From assembly GCF_031755915.1 (NCBI RefSeq), contig NC_083382.1, positions 1,426,001-1,490,000 of the forward strand: 64,000 nucleotides of DNA, written 5' to 3'. Below, one piece after another: positions 1-12,394 of this stretch. Both the position numbers and the translations under genes were made by a program. How positions within the stretch are numbered: position 1 is the stretch's first letter; each line of letters begins with the position of its first letter. This DNA comes from Ziziphus jujuba (taxonomy: Eukaryota; Streptophyta; Magnoliopsida; Rosales; Rhamnaceae). The notes under the pieces were generated by a model. The model did no database searches. It had not been told where the DNA came from and saw only the letters and a list, made by a program, of their open reading frames with translations.

Positions 1-2200
1 AAACCGAGTATTATAGTGAATACATCTTTACATTGTCCAAAAATATTATGATAAAAATAAAATTTATGAAATTTTTATAACTATCAATTTCTTCCAAAAA
101 TATTGTTAAAAGTTTTCGTAAAATAATGTTTGTTTGTAAAAAAAAAAACTTTGTTTTTACTTAACTATGAATTGTTGATATTTTAAATACTAAAATTATT
201 ATATAAAATTATTTTATATTTTTATATATTTAAATAGTAACATGTAAAAGATAATATTGCATTGAGTTATTTTAAAATCGGAAAAAGAATTAATTTTTTT
301 TTTTAACTTATATGGTTATTCCTAGGGGCAACCAATATCTTCTTGTATGATTTGCTATTGTCCACCAGTGAAGCAAATGTCGACGACACCGATGAAAAAT
401 CACTGATTCTGTCGGTTGTTGACCACCTTCGACATCGAAGGGGGGGGGGGGAAGAGTTTCTGTCATGGGTTTCGTTGGAATGTCGCCGGATTTGATGAGT
501 TTCGCCTGGAAACGCAGGAGTCGATCGGGATTTCATTTTTTGGATGGATATAGTGGAAATTCCGGTGGAGAAGTCGGCGAGAAGTCGTCGGATTTTGGTG
601 GATTTTTTGGGAAAATGTCGGCAGCTATGATATGGGTTGGTTGTGATATGGCATAGAAGAGAAGGAGGACGAAGATGAAAGGAAGACAGGAAGAAGAAGA
701 AAGGATAAGAAAGAAATTTCCACGTGGGGGAAGGAAAGAGAAAGAAAAAATAAATATATATAAATAAATAAAATAATATTTTATAATAAAATAATAATAT
801 GATAATATTATATTATATAAAAGATAATACATGATTTTTTTATATATAGTATTTTAATACATATTTTTTTTATCTTAGTGTTTAATTTAATTTAAATTAT
901 TTTTTTAATAAATTTGATTTTATTTATTTAAAAATAAATAAATAACATTGTTAATTTTTTTATTATATATTATATAAAATTTTAATATATATGTTTAATT
1001 AGATGAATATTTTATTATTATTATATTCTAATTATTAAATTTTTATATTATTTTATTATATTAATTATTTTATATCTTAAAATTAAAAACTTACAATTTT
1101 TATAATATCGATATTTATGATATTTTTTTGGTTGTGTCGACCACCAAAGAAAACGGTGTATTAGAGTAGCACATCGTAAAAACAAGAACATAGATTGCGA
1201 GAATCATGGGGCAAAAGAAGAAAAATAGAAAGAGAGGTGGCAAAAGGAAATAAGACAGATGTACCATGACTGGACAGGTGGACCACGTTACAAGAGGACT
1301 GCTAGCAACACTCACCAAACACACTCGCTCATTTCTACAATTGACATGTGTCTCACCACTTTTTCCATTCCATTAATTTTAGTACAAAACTTTTATTTTA
1401 CATAAGTTTCTTTTCCTAATTTTTTTACAAATATATATTTTATTTTATTTTATATGTTTTTAAGAGTGACACCACATATATCCAAAATAATAATAAATTT
1501 ATATTTATATATACATAGGTAATTAATTCTTTTTATAAAAAATAGATATTTTAAATAAAGCAAATAATTTTAATATGATAAAAAAATTATTTCACATGTG
1601 TTTTTAACTATGATGCAATACAAAATAAGTAAATAAATGTCAAATTAAAGTGTTTTTTAATTATATTAAAAATATTTACTTTATTTTAATTATCTATGTT
1701 TCATAAAAAAATAATACTAATTAGCTATGTATGAACAAATAGAAATTTTATTATTGTTTTGGATACGTTGCTGATAGGAAATTAGATTCTTCAAAAGAAA
1801 AAAAAAAAATATATATATATATATATATACATATGAGAGTTCTGTATTTAAATAATAGAATGGCAATTTTATAGTAAATTTAAAAGAGAAGGTCAAATTG
1901 TTGTTTAAGCCGTTGGTTCTGGCAAAAGCTGGAAACACATGTCAGGTATAGAAATTAACAAGTGTGTTAGCAGGTGTGCAAAACGAGTGTTGCTAGCAGT
2001 CTTCACGTTGCAATATGGATTTTTAACTTGCTTAGAAAACCCAAAATAGATTTGTTATGGATAAAAATAGTACAAAATTACAAAGAAAGGCGTTAATGAT
2101 AAATTTCAGAAAAGTTGGGGGGTTTATTAGATACAATTATTGCAAAAGTAGAAGGGTCTAAATAAAATTTGCAGAAATTTTACCAGCTGCGATGATGATG
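1..2200. other. AT-rich intergenic DNA, no gene recognised
   Basis: Mostly A/T-rich sequence with homopolymer and AT runs, including an (AT)n tract near 1809-1829. Two slightly GC-richer islands (about 355-690 and 1120-1330) contain short open frames. They show no recognisable domain, no convincing splice structure and no similarity to the rest of the window. I see no supportable gene here. Confidence 0.6.
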
Positions 2201-2267
2201 CCTGCAGCCATGCGGAAGCGGGGCCATAATCTTCTTTGACAGCACTCTCTCATATCTTGTTTGACTG

Positions 2268-2345
2268 ATGATGATGGGAGTGCTGTCGACAAGATCTAGA
2301 AGGTACTGTCGAATAAGATACAGATACGGAGGAAGGATCAACTTT
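2268..2345 (+). pseudogene. Decayed LRAT-gene first-exon remnant (most distal copy)
   Basis: The stretch reads G-V-L-S-T-R-S..., then a degraded middle, then F-T-Y-S-H-H. This recalls the start (VLSNKIQ...) and end (YSYAHHG) of the LRAT first exon seen clearly at 16.9 kb. The next 1.8 kb also contains short stretches shared with the introns at 15.3-15.7 and 17.2-17.6 kb, such as 'aagatgcttaaacct' near 2832. The acidic/GDHIY centre of the exon is not recognisable. I infer an ancient duplicate; chance similarity cannot be excluded because the match is short. Confidence 0.4.
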
Positions 2346-2893
2346 ACCTACTCTCATCACAATCTTCTTCATATTCTCTTCAATTTTTATTTTTTTATTG
2401 TTCGTATTTTTTTTCCCAGATTAGATTTCCCTGTTAATCACCATGGTATTAACAAAGATACTAACTTGTTGGTTTTGTTTATTTAATTGTGTGGTCGATT
2501 CACAGGAAGTTTCATCATATATATATATATATATTTTTTTTTTATTTGTTTGTTTATTGTCTTTAGAGTGTTCCGTTTTGATCTGCCTCAAATATATTCG
2601 AGGAGGATTCAGTCTATTTATAGTCTTCGGTTTCTTAAAGTTGACTATACCCCCCATTGTTGATCACCTTTGCAAAGATTTATTATATCTATTATTGGTT
2701 TGGATTTTTTTTTTTCCCTCCACTCCTATTAGTCTAGTGCTATTAACTCTTGTTTATGCACGCTTGTATGATTTCTTTAAAAAGTAAAACCAACTATGTC
2801 AGCTGTAAGTGTAAGCATTATTTTATTCTGAAGATGCTTAAACCTCCTTTTGTTGTATTTGGTCAATTCTTTGCAACTTGTGTATATAAAGAT

Positions 2894-2924
<31 letters not shown>

Positions 2925-4117
2925 TTTGTCTCTTCGGGGTGAGATGTCAAAGACTCTTTTTATATTGAGGTGCCGCGAAGTACATGTACATAACATAGTC
3001 ATGTGTTATGGATGGTTCCTCATAACATATTTTTAATAGTGGGAATAAAATTTTAGGTTTTCACCAAAAGATTATTTTAAATGCAATTGGAATCTCATAT
3101 ATGGCGAGCCTTAAAGACAAAGGAAGTGATTCAACCTCTGGATCTTGTTAAATAGCACTCTTTCATCTTTTTTCAAGACATGGCATGAAAGAGTTGTCGA
3201 TTGAGCAAGATCTATATTACATCGGAAAACCAATACTATTTTCCATTCTGCAACACTAGAGGATTCAGTTTAGTAGCGTAGACAACAAGTTTTGGCTTCG
3301 TTAGTTTTACCATCCAAACAATTTATGGGTAATGTTTATTTAATTTTTCGCTTACTTTTACAAAGTTTCCTCCTTTCCTTTTATTTTACAATGAGTTTCA
3401 CTTTGTTCAATCTGAACGCTTGAAAATTTATTTCATTTCTGCTATCCTGAATTGGCTTTGTAAGGTTGGCTATCCTAAATTTTTTATCTAATTAAATTTA
3501 GGGACAAAATAGGACTATGTTCTTTGGCAAATATTTTATATTATTTGTTTATTTTTTGGTCTGTTTTTTTTTCCTTGATTGTTCATGTTTATGCAGGGTT
3601 GGTTGTTGTGATCTATATAACAATTAATAGAATAAATGTTAATGGCAGTGGTACGTTAAAAGCCCACATTCTGGAGTAACATGTCTATCTATTTATTTGA
3701 ATATTGTTTATGGATATTTAAAATTCAATTGGTAAGATGATGTTAAGAACATGTATAACTACTTCCTTCCATTTTCATTTGTGTTTAGATAATCGATGAG
3801 AAAATGTGGTTTGATAGAAAACTGCCTATTGTTCGAAGTGGAGTTGGAGCATAACATAACATGCTTTTAAAGAATTATTATTGGGAAATTTACAGATAAG
3901 ATAATGATGCATTTTTTTCTCCCCTCCCTCTCCCTCATAAGTTTAGTACATAGAGACATTTTTGTTATAACTTAATTCTTCCCTTTGAACTTAACCTAGT
4001 AAAACTCTAATTTCTTTATTAGATTTAAGCTGATAGTTGATTGATTGTGTTTAATATTTTTCTTTAAACACAAAGGAAAAGACAAATGTATTTTGCATGA
4101 CAGGCTCTTGCTAGTTT
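2346..4117. other. Paralogous intron-like sequence of the LRAT duplication
   Basis: No coding region is seen. Several blocks resemble the intron between exon C and the body exon at 17.1-17.6 kb and the block at 15.3-15.7 kb. Examples are a 'ttaaatttaggga' motif followed by '...tttggca' near 3490-3530, and 'agcccac...ctggagtaac' near 3660 against 'agcccacttt...ggaggaac' near 15560. This supports duplication of a whole gene segment rather than of exons alone. It also contains AT microsatellites near 2518-2534 and 2902-2923. Confidence 0.45.
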
Positions 4118-4352
4118 TAGATAGCATTAATTTCTGCAGAAGTGGACAGGCAGCATCCCTTTTGGCTGCTTTTGGTGCTGTCATTTGTTCTCCACTTCGA
4201 TTATCGATTGCCAGTGTTTTGGTCTGCAGCTGGGGCTTATGGCATGTACTGTTTCAGTAGAACAGTTTCTGACATCAGATTTGTACTAATGTTAGTAAAG
4301 TTGCACTTGAGAAATTGGTTTTTGACATCAACTTTAGTTCTAATGTTAGTAA
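4118..4352 (+). pseudogene. LRAT-gene body-exon remnant (C-terminal part)
   Basis: The translation contains CRSGQAASLLAAFGAV followed by SPLRL, matching the region directly after the LRAT domain in the intact gene (GRSGQAASFLVAISAF at about 18.1 kb). A 1-nt frame change then gives GAYGMYCFSRTVSDIRF, the counterpart of SIYSACRWASDIGIR. It carries one GR-S-GQAAS unit, whereas the intact gene at 18.1 kb carries three. The catalytic LRAT part is absent, so this is a broken fragment. The preceding 'ctgcag' may be the old splice acceptor or simply exon sequence. Confidence 0.7.
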
Positions 4353-4826
4353 AGTTGTAGTTGAGAAATTTGTTGGTTTACCCTTCATAAGTATTGTAGA
4401 GGGCTAGATTGCAATGTGTTTTACTGTGCTGAAATGTGATGATTAAAGTCTAGGATTGATTTGCATTGAACCACAGGGTTTGATTCCCGAATGGAACTGG
4501 ATTTTTGTGATGTATTTGCCCAAGTTTGGAGATATCTGGTTTCAATGAAGGGGAGGTTGGATGGAAAAGTTGATCCTTGTATTGAAGTTACTTCTACATC
4601 ATTATAAAAGTTGAACATGTGGTAGGAGGAGCAACCTCCTGATGTGGGAAGGTAATATTGGGAAAGAAAGAAACAGAAATGCACGTTTAATCTAGATTAT
4701 TAGAAGCAAAAGAAGAGGAAGACAACAGAGGCCAGCCTTAAAGACCAAGGAAGTTGTTTGCCCCCCTCTGCTCACATCTCTTGGGGTTGAATTCAATCTC
4801 CATAATGTGTGATATCGTTTTGAGAG
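4353..4826. other. Intergenic DNA between LRAT remnant and hAT insertion
   Basis: Shows no coding feature or recognisable repeat. It forms the left flank of the hAT insertion; the same flank continues after 10377. Confidence 0.5.
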
Positions 4827-4834
4827 ATTGAAGA
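4827..4834. repeat. 8-bp target-site duplication, left (hAT)
   Basis: The octamer attgaaga lies directly before the element start (taggggtgggc) and is repeated exactly at 10370-10377 after the element end (gcccaccccta). An 8-bp duplication is the hallmark of hAT-superfamily insertion. Confidence 0.95.
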
Positions 4835-6003
4835 TAGGGGTGGGCACGGTTCGCCTTGGATCGGTTCCACCCGAGAGTTCCAACCGAACTGATCATTCGG
4901 TTATCCATAAATACTAACCCGAACCGACCCATGGACAATTGAAAACCAAGCATTTAACCGAATAAACGGGTCGGTTTGGTTCGGGTTCCGATTGGTCGGT
5001 TTGGACTTATATTTAGGCCTCTGATTTTGGGCTTGTTTTCGAATTAGTGGATCAGAAATTATCTTTGAGCTAACAATTTTGGGCATACTTTCAGCTAATT
5101 GAGCTGGGTTTATTTTTGGACCTATAGTTTTTGGCCTGTCCAATATACAATTAGAAATTACCTTCATTAGTTTTGCTTTTCAATTATTTTGACGGTTTAA
5201 AATTTTTCAAAAAACTATTAAACAGAGATGAAATGGTAAATTTTTTAGGTATGAAATGAAACGGCAATTTTTTTACTTTTTAGGTATGAAATGGCAAATC
5301 CTTTTAGGTATGAAATTATCAAAACTTCAATATATATCAAAGGAAAAATTGAAATTGAGAAATGCAATGCCAGTATGCCACTGCCACTCACCAAAATTGA
5401 GAATAAAAAATACAGACACAAAATACAAATATCAAAATAACAATCTCACATCCCCATCCGTTCTCAAAGAGACAGAAACAAAAAAGAAAAAAATAATAAC
5501 TACTACTATCAAAGCAACTAATAAGCAAGTTTTACAAATGACTTAAGAGAAATGGTAATACATTGACAGTAAACATAAAAGAAACAGTAGGAAAAAAAAT
5601 ATAAGCAGTCTGCATTTAGCACTACCAAATCCTTCACTGCCACTGCTATAAAACTTACAATCACAAAGGACACCAAAATAAATTAAACCAATATCTTATT
5701 AGTTTAACAATGTGATGATTATTAAGAAATGAAAAATAAAATGAATAGAGTTACTTTCATCATTGTCAAAACTCACAAGCTTTCAAGTTTCAAGTACATC
5801 CACTGATTCCACTCAATGCACCATCAATCCTTTTTGTTGCTGCTATCTGGATTCACTGCTACTGTTTGGCTTTGGCATAGGTTTTGGAGTGACACCAAAC
5901 AGCAAACATAAGCAAATATTATAAAAACATTCAAAAAAAATATGATATGCATACAAACAGAAAATAATCTCAATTGCATATTACATTACCTGCATTTAAA
6001 CTT

Positions 6004-8135
6004 TCATAATACTCCATCTCTTCTAAAAAAAAAAAATCTATCAAAACTTGAAGAAGCATTAATCCAATTTTGACAATATATCAAAGCCTCCACCACTTTA
6101 GCAATCAAAAAGCTCCAAAAAGGATCAAGTATCCTACCTCCACTGCTAAAAGCACTTTCGGAAGCCACAGTGGAGACTTGAATGGCATAGATATCCTTTG
6201 CAATCTTCTTTAACACAGGGTATTTCTCTCCATTAACCCTCCACCAATTTAAGATATCAAAATCCTTAATTAAACCAGATTCACAAGGGTCGGCCAGATA
6301 CCTATCCACATCATTTTTTATCTCCTTACATTAGCTTTATTCTCTCTTCTTCAAATAAGCAATCCAAACCTGGTCAGCATAGTTGGCATGCTCTAATTCA
6401 CTGTTATTACTATCCAAACTAGTTCCAGAAGACTCAACACCAGTGGAAGATTGACAACTATCATTTGAACCCATTTCTTTTCATTATACCAATTATACAA
6501 CCTCATTAAAGTCTTTTTCAAGCCATTTGTCAATTCAGTAACCCTGCTTTCATCATTGTCATAAAGCATCCCATAGCTAAATGACACATAATCCAACTTA
6601 TATCTTGGATCAAGCACTGCTGCAATTAGAAGCAATTTATTGACATTTCCCATGGAACCCCAATATTTATTATACTTTTCTCTTATTTTCCTTGTCATAA
6701 CACACAACCGGTCATCTTCACTAACACATAAATCATCCAATTGTTTTTGTATGGAAGAAACTTAATGGAAATATATGTTGGAGCTAACATGTAAAGAGAC
6801 ACTAAATTTAAGAGTTACATCATAAAAGCCCTTAAGAAATTGGACAAAAACTTTGGTATCATCCCAATGCCAAGCTAAAAGAGGTCCAACTTTTTTTCTA
6901 CCACTATCATCCTCTCCAAAATAGGAAGCATAATGTCCATCTTCCTCCTCCATTCTTTCAAAAGCTTTTTGAAATTTCAAAGCCGACTCTAACATTAAGT
7001 ATGTGGAATTCCATCCGGTTGGAACATCCAAACATACTAAAGATTTGCTATCAATTTTCTCTTGACTTATACACTTCTTAAATTTTTGCAATCGAGAAGG
7101 AGATGATCTAACATATCTCACAGCATTACGAATGCTAGCAATTGCCTCATCTAATTCTTTCAAACCCTCACACACAATCAAATTGACAATATGTGCACTA
7201 CATCGAATATGCAAAAAATCAGCATCCAATATACAATTTTTCCAATGTACCATTTTCCTCTTAAGATATGCAATTACATTATTGTTTGCACTTGCATTAT
7301 CAAGAGTTAGCGTGAACACTTTTTCAATACCCCAATCATGCAAACAAACCTCAATTAGCTTTCCAATTGCCTCTCCTTTATGATTAGGAACCACACAAAA
7401 ATTTAAAATTTTTTTATGTAACATCCAATCATCATCAATATAATGGGCAGTCAATGACATATAACAAACATTTTGAATAGAAGTCCATATATCAGTTGTA
7501 AGACTAACCCTTTGTTAGTTTGCAACAAACATTGATCTTAAAGCCAATTTCTCATCTAAATACAATTGATAAATGTTCTTCACAATGGTTCTTCTAGATG
7601 GAGGATCAAATTTAGGACATGCAACACTACAAAAATCTCTAAACCCACAGCCTTCTACAAAACTAAAAGGTAACTCATCCAAAATTATCATTTTGGCACA
7701 TGCCATGCTACATGCCTCTTTGTTGAAAATAATAGCTACCAAATTGCTACCACTACCATCGGATTTCCTATCAAAAGTTAAGGTCTTTTGCTTCTTTTCA
7801 TCTGAGTTATAAAGATTTTTCTGACATTGCTTCATATGATTTCTTAGGGTACTAGTTCCACACTTCTTAGAACCACATGTATAATCCTTATGGCAGTAAA
7901 TGCATTCGCATCTAGGGTCATCAGGATCACCACCTTCTATTTTGATAAAGTGATCCCATACATCACTTGCTGGCCTAGAAAGTTTTTTCTTCCCTAATGG
8001 AGGTTGTGGAGGTAATGTAGATTTGGCATCGGAAGGTGTAGGGTTTGACAGTGATGGTGATAGATTTTGACCTATTGGGGTTTGAGAGGAAGGTGCATTA
8101 ACTGATGATGGGGAATCTGGGTCCATATCAAGCAT
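6004..8135 (-). pseudogene. hAT transposase (BED zinc finger, RNase-H fold, dimerisation domain), disabled
   Basis: Read on the minus strand from about 8135 (a second start lies at 8126). An S/P-rich N-terminus is followed by a BED zinc finger (VWDHF..., then CIYCHKDY and a downstream H/C pair; about 7990-7830). The catalytic core includes RVSLTTDIWTS, TLTLDNASANN, IRCSAHIVNLIV and VLDPRYKLD. The C-terminal dimerisation domain has STVASESAFSSGGR. Breaks: an in-frame TAA at 7515-7517, just before QRVSLTTDIW; an in-frame TAA at 6762-6764; and at least one frame change near 6470-6310, before the dimerisation domain. The first three blocks share one frame, so decay is moderate. It once encoded the transposase of the surrounding element. 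Confidence 0.92.
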
Positions 8136-8689
8136 AACTAGGATACTGTTTACATAAAAGGAGACAAACAGAAATAAGACAGCAATTACACAACAATTCA
8201 AGGCCATAAATTCTACAATCTCAATCAAATTAAATTACAATAAATTAAATAGCAAATAATAGTTTTGCTTCCTTAAATAATAACATAGAACCATCGGATC
8301 CAAGCCCTTTAATCCTTAAACCAAACTACCAACAACTACTAACAATATACATTTTCCCTACCAGCAATTAGCATGTTTTCGGAATTGATAGCAACTACCA
8401 ACAAAATACATTTTTCCTAAACCAAACTGTCATACACAGCCACATGAAAATTTGCCAACTACATGCATTATTCACATTAGAACTTTCCATTTAAATCCAG
8501 GACCAAATATGCACTAATACAATATCTGCATCAAAAATCCAGGACCAAATATGCACTATGACCAAATATACATAAAAAATTCAGGACCAAGCATACAATA
8601 TTCCACAATTCCACAAAGACTCAAAATTAAACAGCAACTAAACAAATTCCACAATTCCACAAAGACTACAAATTAAATAGCAATTTCAA

Positions 8690-9010
8690 AATTTCAGAGT
8701 CACAAAGACTCTCAATGTAAGCTAACCTTTAAAAATTGCACAATTCCAACTACACAATTTCAATTCCACAATATTCAGAAATTGCACAATATTCCATAGT
8801 TCCCAAAAAAAAAAAAAAAAAAAACTAACAATTAAAAAGCAATTTCTGAAATTCAGAGTCACAAACACTCTGAAATGAAAGCTAACTTGTTTAAAATTGG
8901 CAACTTTAGGAGTTCAGGGTCACAAAGACTCTGAAATGTAAACTAACATGTTTAAAATTGCAATTTCAAAAACGTTGGAGTCACAAAGACTCTGGAATGC
9001 AAGTAATCTC
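8690..9010. repeat. About 60-bp direct repeats inside the hAT element
   Basis: A unit containing 'cagagtcacaaagactctg' followed by 'aatgtaagctaac' and 'tgtttaaaattg' occurs near 8690, 8850, 8910 and 8970. The last three are spaced by almost exactly 60 bp. Each unit contains the short palindrome-like core agagtc...gactct. The repeats lie upstream of the transposase start, between the gene and the right terminus, where hAT elements often carry subterminal transposase-binding repeats. That role is inferred. Confidence 0.8.
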
Positions 9011-9772
9011 ACAATTTGAATTCAAAACTTCATAGAAAAAAGTTTCAAAGACAATTCACAGATACAATTCAACATTTCACAGACAGTTCAATCTCACAAA
9101 AGCTAATCCGATTATTTCCTTCACAAAATTACAAAGAAAGAGCAAAATCTATAGTCTATTTATGCAATCACACTTTATCCATCCACAGCCAGTGACAGTT
9201 TGAGAGAAAAGAACAACTTACCTTAAGTTATTACAGCTTTAATCAATTCTTTTGATTGTGAGATCCCTCCTCGGTTGGAAAGGGGAATGTACTATGCCTT
9301 AAAAGAGGGTATGGATACCTTTCCCTTACGATGCGTTTTGACAAAACCGTGTGGACTGGACCCAAAGCGAATAATATCGCATGCGGGTGGACTGGGCTGT
9401 TACAAATTTTCTCTTTAATATTAAAATCCAACAGTCATTAAATGTTTAATATTTCAGAATTGAGGAGATAATCAAAGAAAAATATATAATTTTAAAATAG
9501 TAATTTCTTAGAACTTAAACCCTAAAAGGAAAAAAATTGGAGAAAATAGAAATTTGCAAAATTACCTTTGAATTACCGTGATCGTTGGTGACCAGATGAT
9601 GGTAATCAAGTCTTTTGATGGTCTCACAGCTACCGGCCCACTGTAGAGTAACAATGTCTAACAGTCTAGGCTAGGGTTTCGAACAGCTACCTCAAGTTGA
9701 GAATGGATAGATTGGAGAGTGAGAGAGTGAGATGAGAGTTAAAAAGATAGAGAGAGATTGAATTTTAGAGCA

Positions 9773-9778
<6 letters not shown>

Positions 9779-9834
<56 letters not shown>
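9779..9834. repeat. (GA)n microsatellite
   Basis: An uninterrupted AG/GA dinucleotide tract of roughly 55 bp inside the hAT element, embedded in a wider GA-rich region (9700-9900). Likely length-polymorphic. Confidence 0.95.
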
Positions 9835-9837
<3 letters not shown>

Positions 9838-10369
9838 TGAAGAGATCTACAAGAGAGGGTTAAATGGTGAGAGATTGTGAGTGAGAGAATGGAAGATAAG
9901 GGATATTACCGTTGTCCGAGAGATGGTAGAGGACAGGTGCTTGTCGGCCTGAGAGATGGTGAATGGTAACCGAGAGTGACAGTTGAGCTAGGGTTTACCA
10001 GAGACAAGAGAAGAGATTGAAAGAAGAGGGGGAGAAGACAGAAGAGAACTTTCGAAACGAGAGCAGAGTGAGAGAGTGTTTTTTTTTTTTTTAATATGAA
10101 ATATAAAATTAATAAAATTATAAACATATTATTATATATATATAAAAATATAATTGTATATATTTTTTATAATATTTAAAGTATCTGGTTCGTTTCGGAC
10201 GGTCTGATGATTTTTAGTTTAAAAACCGACATCCGAACCGAAACGTCTCTTTCTTTGTTAAATAATAACCGAACTGCCTAACCGAGCGCAACCAATCCGA
10301 TCCGTAGGCGTTCGGTTAGGTCAGTTTTACCGGTCCGGTTCGGTTTGACCGGGTTTTTGCCCACCCCTA

Positions 10370-10377
10370 ATTGAAGA
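10370..10377. repeat. 8-bp target-site duplication, right (hAT)
   Basis: attgaaga directly after the hAT terminus; an exact copy of 4827-4834. Confidence 0.95.
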
Positions 10378-10550
10378 TATGTCAAATTAGTAAAAATATT
10401 ATTATTTATTTTTGTATTCTATTAGTAATTGTTATGGTTTTAAGTTATTATTATTATTATTATTATTTAAAAAAAAAAGCATTTATTTTCTAATAGTGTT
10501 CTTCTAGAGATCTGCCATCGTGTGTTGATATCCTTGCTTTTGAGTAGCTT

Positions 10551-10748
10551 TAACCCCTCACAACAAATTATAATCGGGATACGTTTGGTATGGAATGTTT
10601 ATGTACTCTGCTGCGTCGTATTAATATTCGTATTGTATATGTTTGGTATAACCCCTCCCAACAAATTATAATCGGGGTACGTTTGGTATGGAATGTTTCT
10701 GTACTTTGCTGCATTGTATTGATATTCATATTGTATATATTTGGTATA
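10551..10748. repeat. 98-bp tandem direct repeat, two copies
   Basis: The segment starting 'taacccctcacaacaaatta' at 10551 is repeated from 10649 ('taacccctcccaacaaatta') with a 98-bp period. The copies differ at several positions, including cgggata/cggggta and tgcgtcg/tgcattg. Both halves carry 'acgtttggtatggaatgtt'. No coding function is seen. Confidence 0.9.
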
Positions 10749-12390
10749 AGATCTTACCGTATACATTACCATTATTATTATTATTGTAATAGAAAAATGT
10801 ACTTTACTACATTTTATTCAAAAATTCTATTATTATTATTATTATTTTATTTTATTTTATTTTATTGAATTTAGAATGCAGCTCCAACACTGGTTAAAAA
10901 TATGTATAAATTGTTTAATTTTTTCAAAATTCATCAGAAGTAATATATATATTTAATTTGATTTAATTTTTTTATACAAATTAGATAATTTATAAATTAT
11001 CCAAAATCCTTCGTATCCATATGATTCAAACTCGTGCTTTAGAAATAGAACAGGAGATAAAGCAGGTGCCTCTATTTCCTAAGTCTATCTATCATTTGTA
11101 TTTTGAATATAGGCTATCTTGTACTTTGAATGTTGCATAATGTTTATCTTTAACAATACTCTTGTATTATAACTTGTATTTAAGGGTTTCTTTTAACAAA
11201 TAATATATATAATTTTTCATCAATCTATCGGTTTCTTTATGGTATCAGAGCCTTTGCTCTAAAGAAGGTTTTTTTTTTTTTTTTTAATCTGTTGAAATCT
11301 TATTTATTCCAAAAGTTTAAGTTTATAAAAGGAATATTTTTATTTCATTTATATATTTTTTTAACACTCCCTTTCAAATGTAAATCATGGTCTTTTGGAC
11401 TTCTCTTTATATCTCTCTCTCTATATATATATATATATTATTTTGGGTGAAATTGTTTAGTTTTGAATTCAGAATTTTTTAGATCTCTGGTTATCGATAC
11501 TATATTAAAATATTATTTATTCTAAAAATTTAAATTTATAAAAAGTGGATTTTTATTTTGGTAATTTGATTTAATTTGAATATAATTAATTTTTAAAATT
11601 AAATATTATCATTATACCTGCCTATAAAGATTCTAAATTGTGCAAATTAAAAAAAATAAAAAATAAAAGCTTTCTAGGTTTTTCATGTGACTCCATAGCA
11701 AATGGTCCATTTATTGATTGGTGACCCGCGTGAGGTGGATTTACAATTCACTGCCTGATCCACTTGGCTACATCCCCAATCCACGATCCGTAGGCGCTTC
11801 GGAGACCCGCTTTCCCGAGTCAACAGGAAAACTACCCATATTCCGACTTTGAACAGGCTTCTCTCTTTCTAGAAGGTTTGAAATTATATTACCGTTCACC
11901 AGTGATGGTTCATTTTTTACCCTAATTTATTGGAATTACTTAATATAATATATATATATATATATATATGTGTTAATTAATAAAAATAAGTTTCACTTAA
12001 TCTGTATGGTGCACTGGTAATGAAAAACAATACTTGTTACAGCTGATATTAGGTTGGGTTGGAGCCTTTGGGAAACAGGTGTTGGATGATGAGTGGATAG
12101 GTGGACCCCACGTGTGCGTCAGTTTCCACTTAACTTTGTCTCCTCTCACCGATAAGGTCAATGCCGCTTCCATCTCATGCCCTCCTATCTTTCAAGTTTC
12201 AGAGCACAAAGACAGCAAATGGTAGCTGGAAGTGTAAATTGACGGCGACGAGTGTTAAAGAGAGGCGAAGGAAGCGATTAGCGTGGGGTGTTGTTCATTT
12301 TACCCCCTGGATCTTGTTTGACATCACTCCCAAATCATCTTTGTTCATGTTTAGGGTTAGGGTATTATATATCCAATCTCAATCTCTGTG
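10749..12390. other. Intergenic DNA with possible LTR-retrotransposon debris
   Basis: AT-rich sequence with an AT microsatellite near 11950. A GC-richer block at about 11705-11870 (conserved-looking cccaatccacgatccgtagg) resembles repeat debris, but I cannot name it. The motif TGGTATCAGAGC at 11240-11251 matches the plant initiator-Met primer-binding site seen twice in intact elements in this window. No gag or LTR partner follows it. Confidence 0.4.
11240..11251 (+). other. Orphan tRNA-Met primer-binding-site motif
   Basis: TGGTATCAGAGC is identical to the primer-binding sites at 38178 and 45911. Here there is no recognisable LTR end (CA) directly before it and no gag after it. It is therefore at best a relic of a deleted LTR retrotransposon. 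Confidence 0.35.
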
Positions 12391-12394
12391 TAAC

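Larger units (their letters stand above)
4835..10369 (-). mobile_element. hAT-superfamily DNA transposon, 5.5 kb, ends intact
   Basis: The element begins TAGGGGTGGGC and ends with the exact inverse GCCCACCCCTA, flanked by a perfect 8-bp duplication. Inside are a minus-strand transposase pseudogene (about 6004-8135), A/C-rich sequence with short tandem repeats (8.7-9.0 kb) and a long GA microsatellite. Both ends carry CCGAACCG/CGGTTCGG-rich subterminal blocks (4850-5000 and 10190-10350), typical of sites bound by hAT transposases. The transposase is broken, so this copy could move only if helped in trans. It sits inside the LRAT duplication and splits the 4.1-kb remnant from the 12-19 kb part. 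Confidence 0.95.

Noticed and set aside
465..656. Short open frame (63 codons) in the GC-richer island at the left edge
   Set aside because: No domain, overlaps an open frame on the other strand and is surrounded by non-coding AT-rich DNA; no splice partner seen.
9779..9834. Periodic repeat considered as a CRISPR-like or satellite array
   Set aside because: It is a pure GA dinucleotide tract with no spacers, and the genome is a plant.
11705..11870. tRNA-like or ncRNA-like GC-rich block
   Set aside because: No cloverleaf can be drawn (no matching acceptor stem, T-loop GTTCRA absent). More likely old repeat debris.
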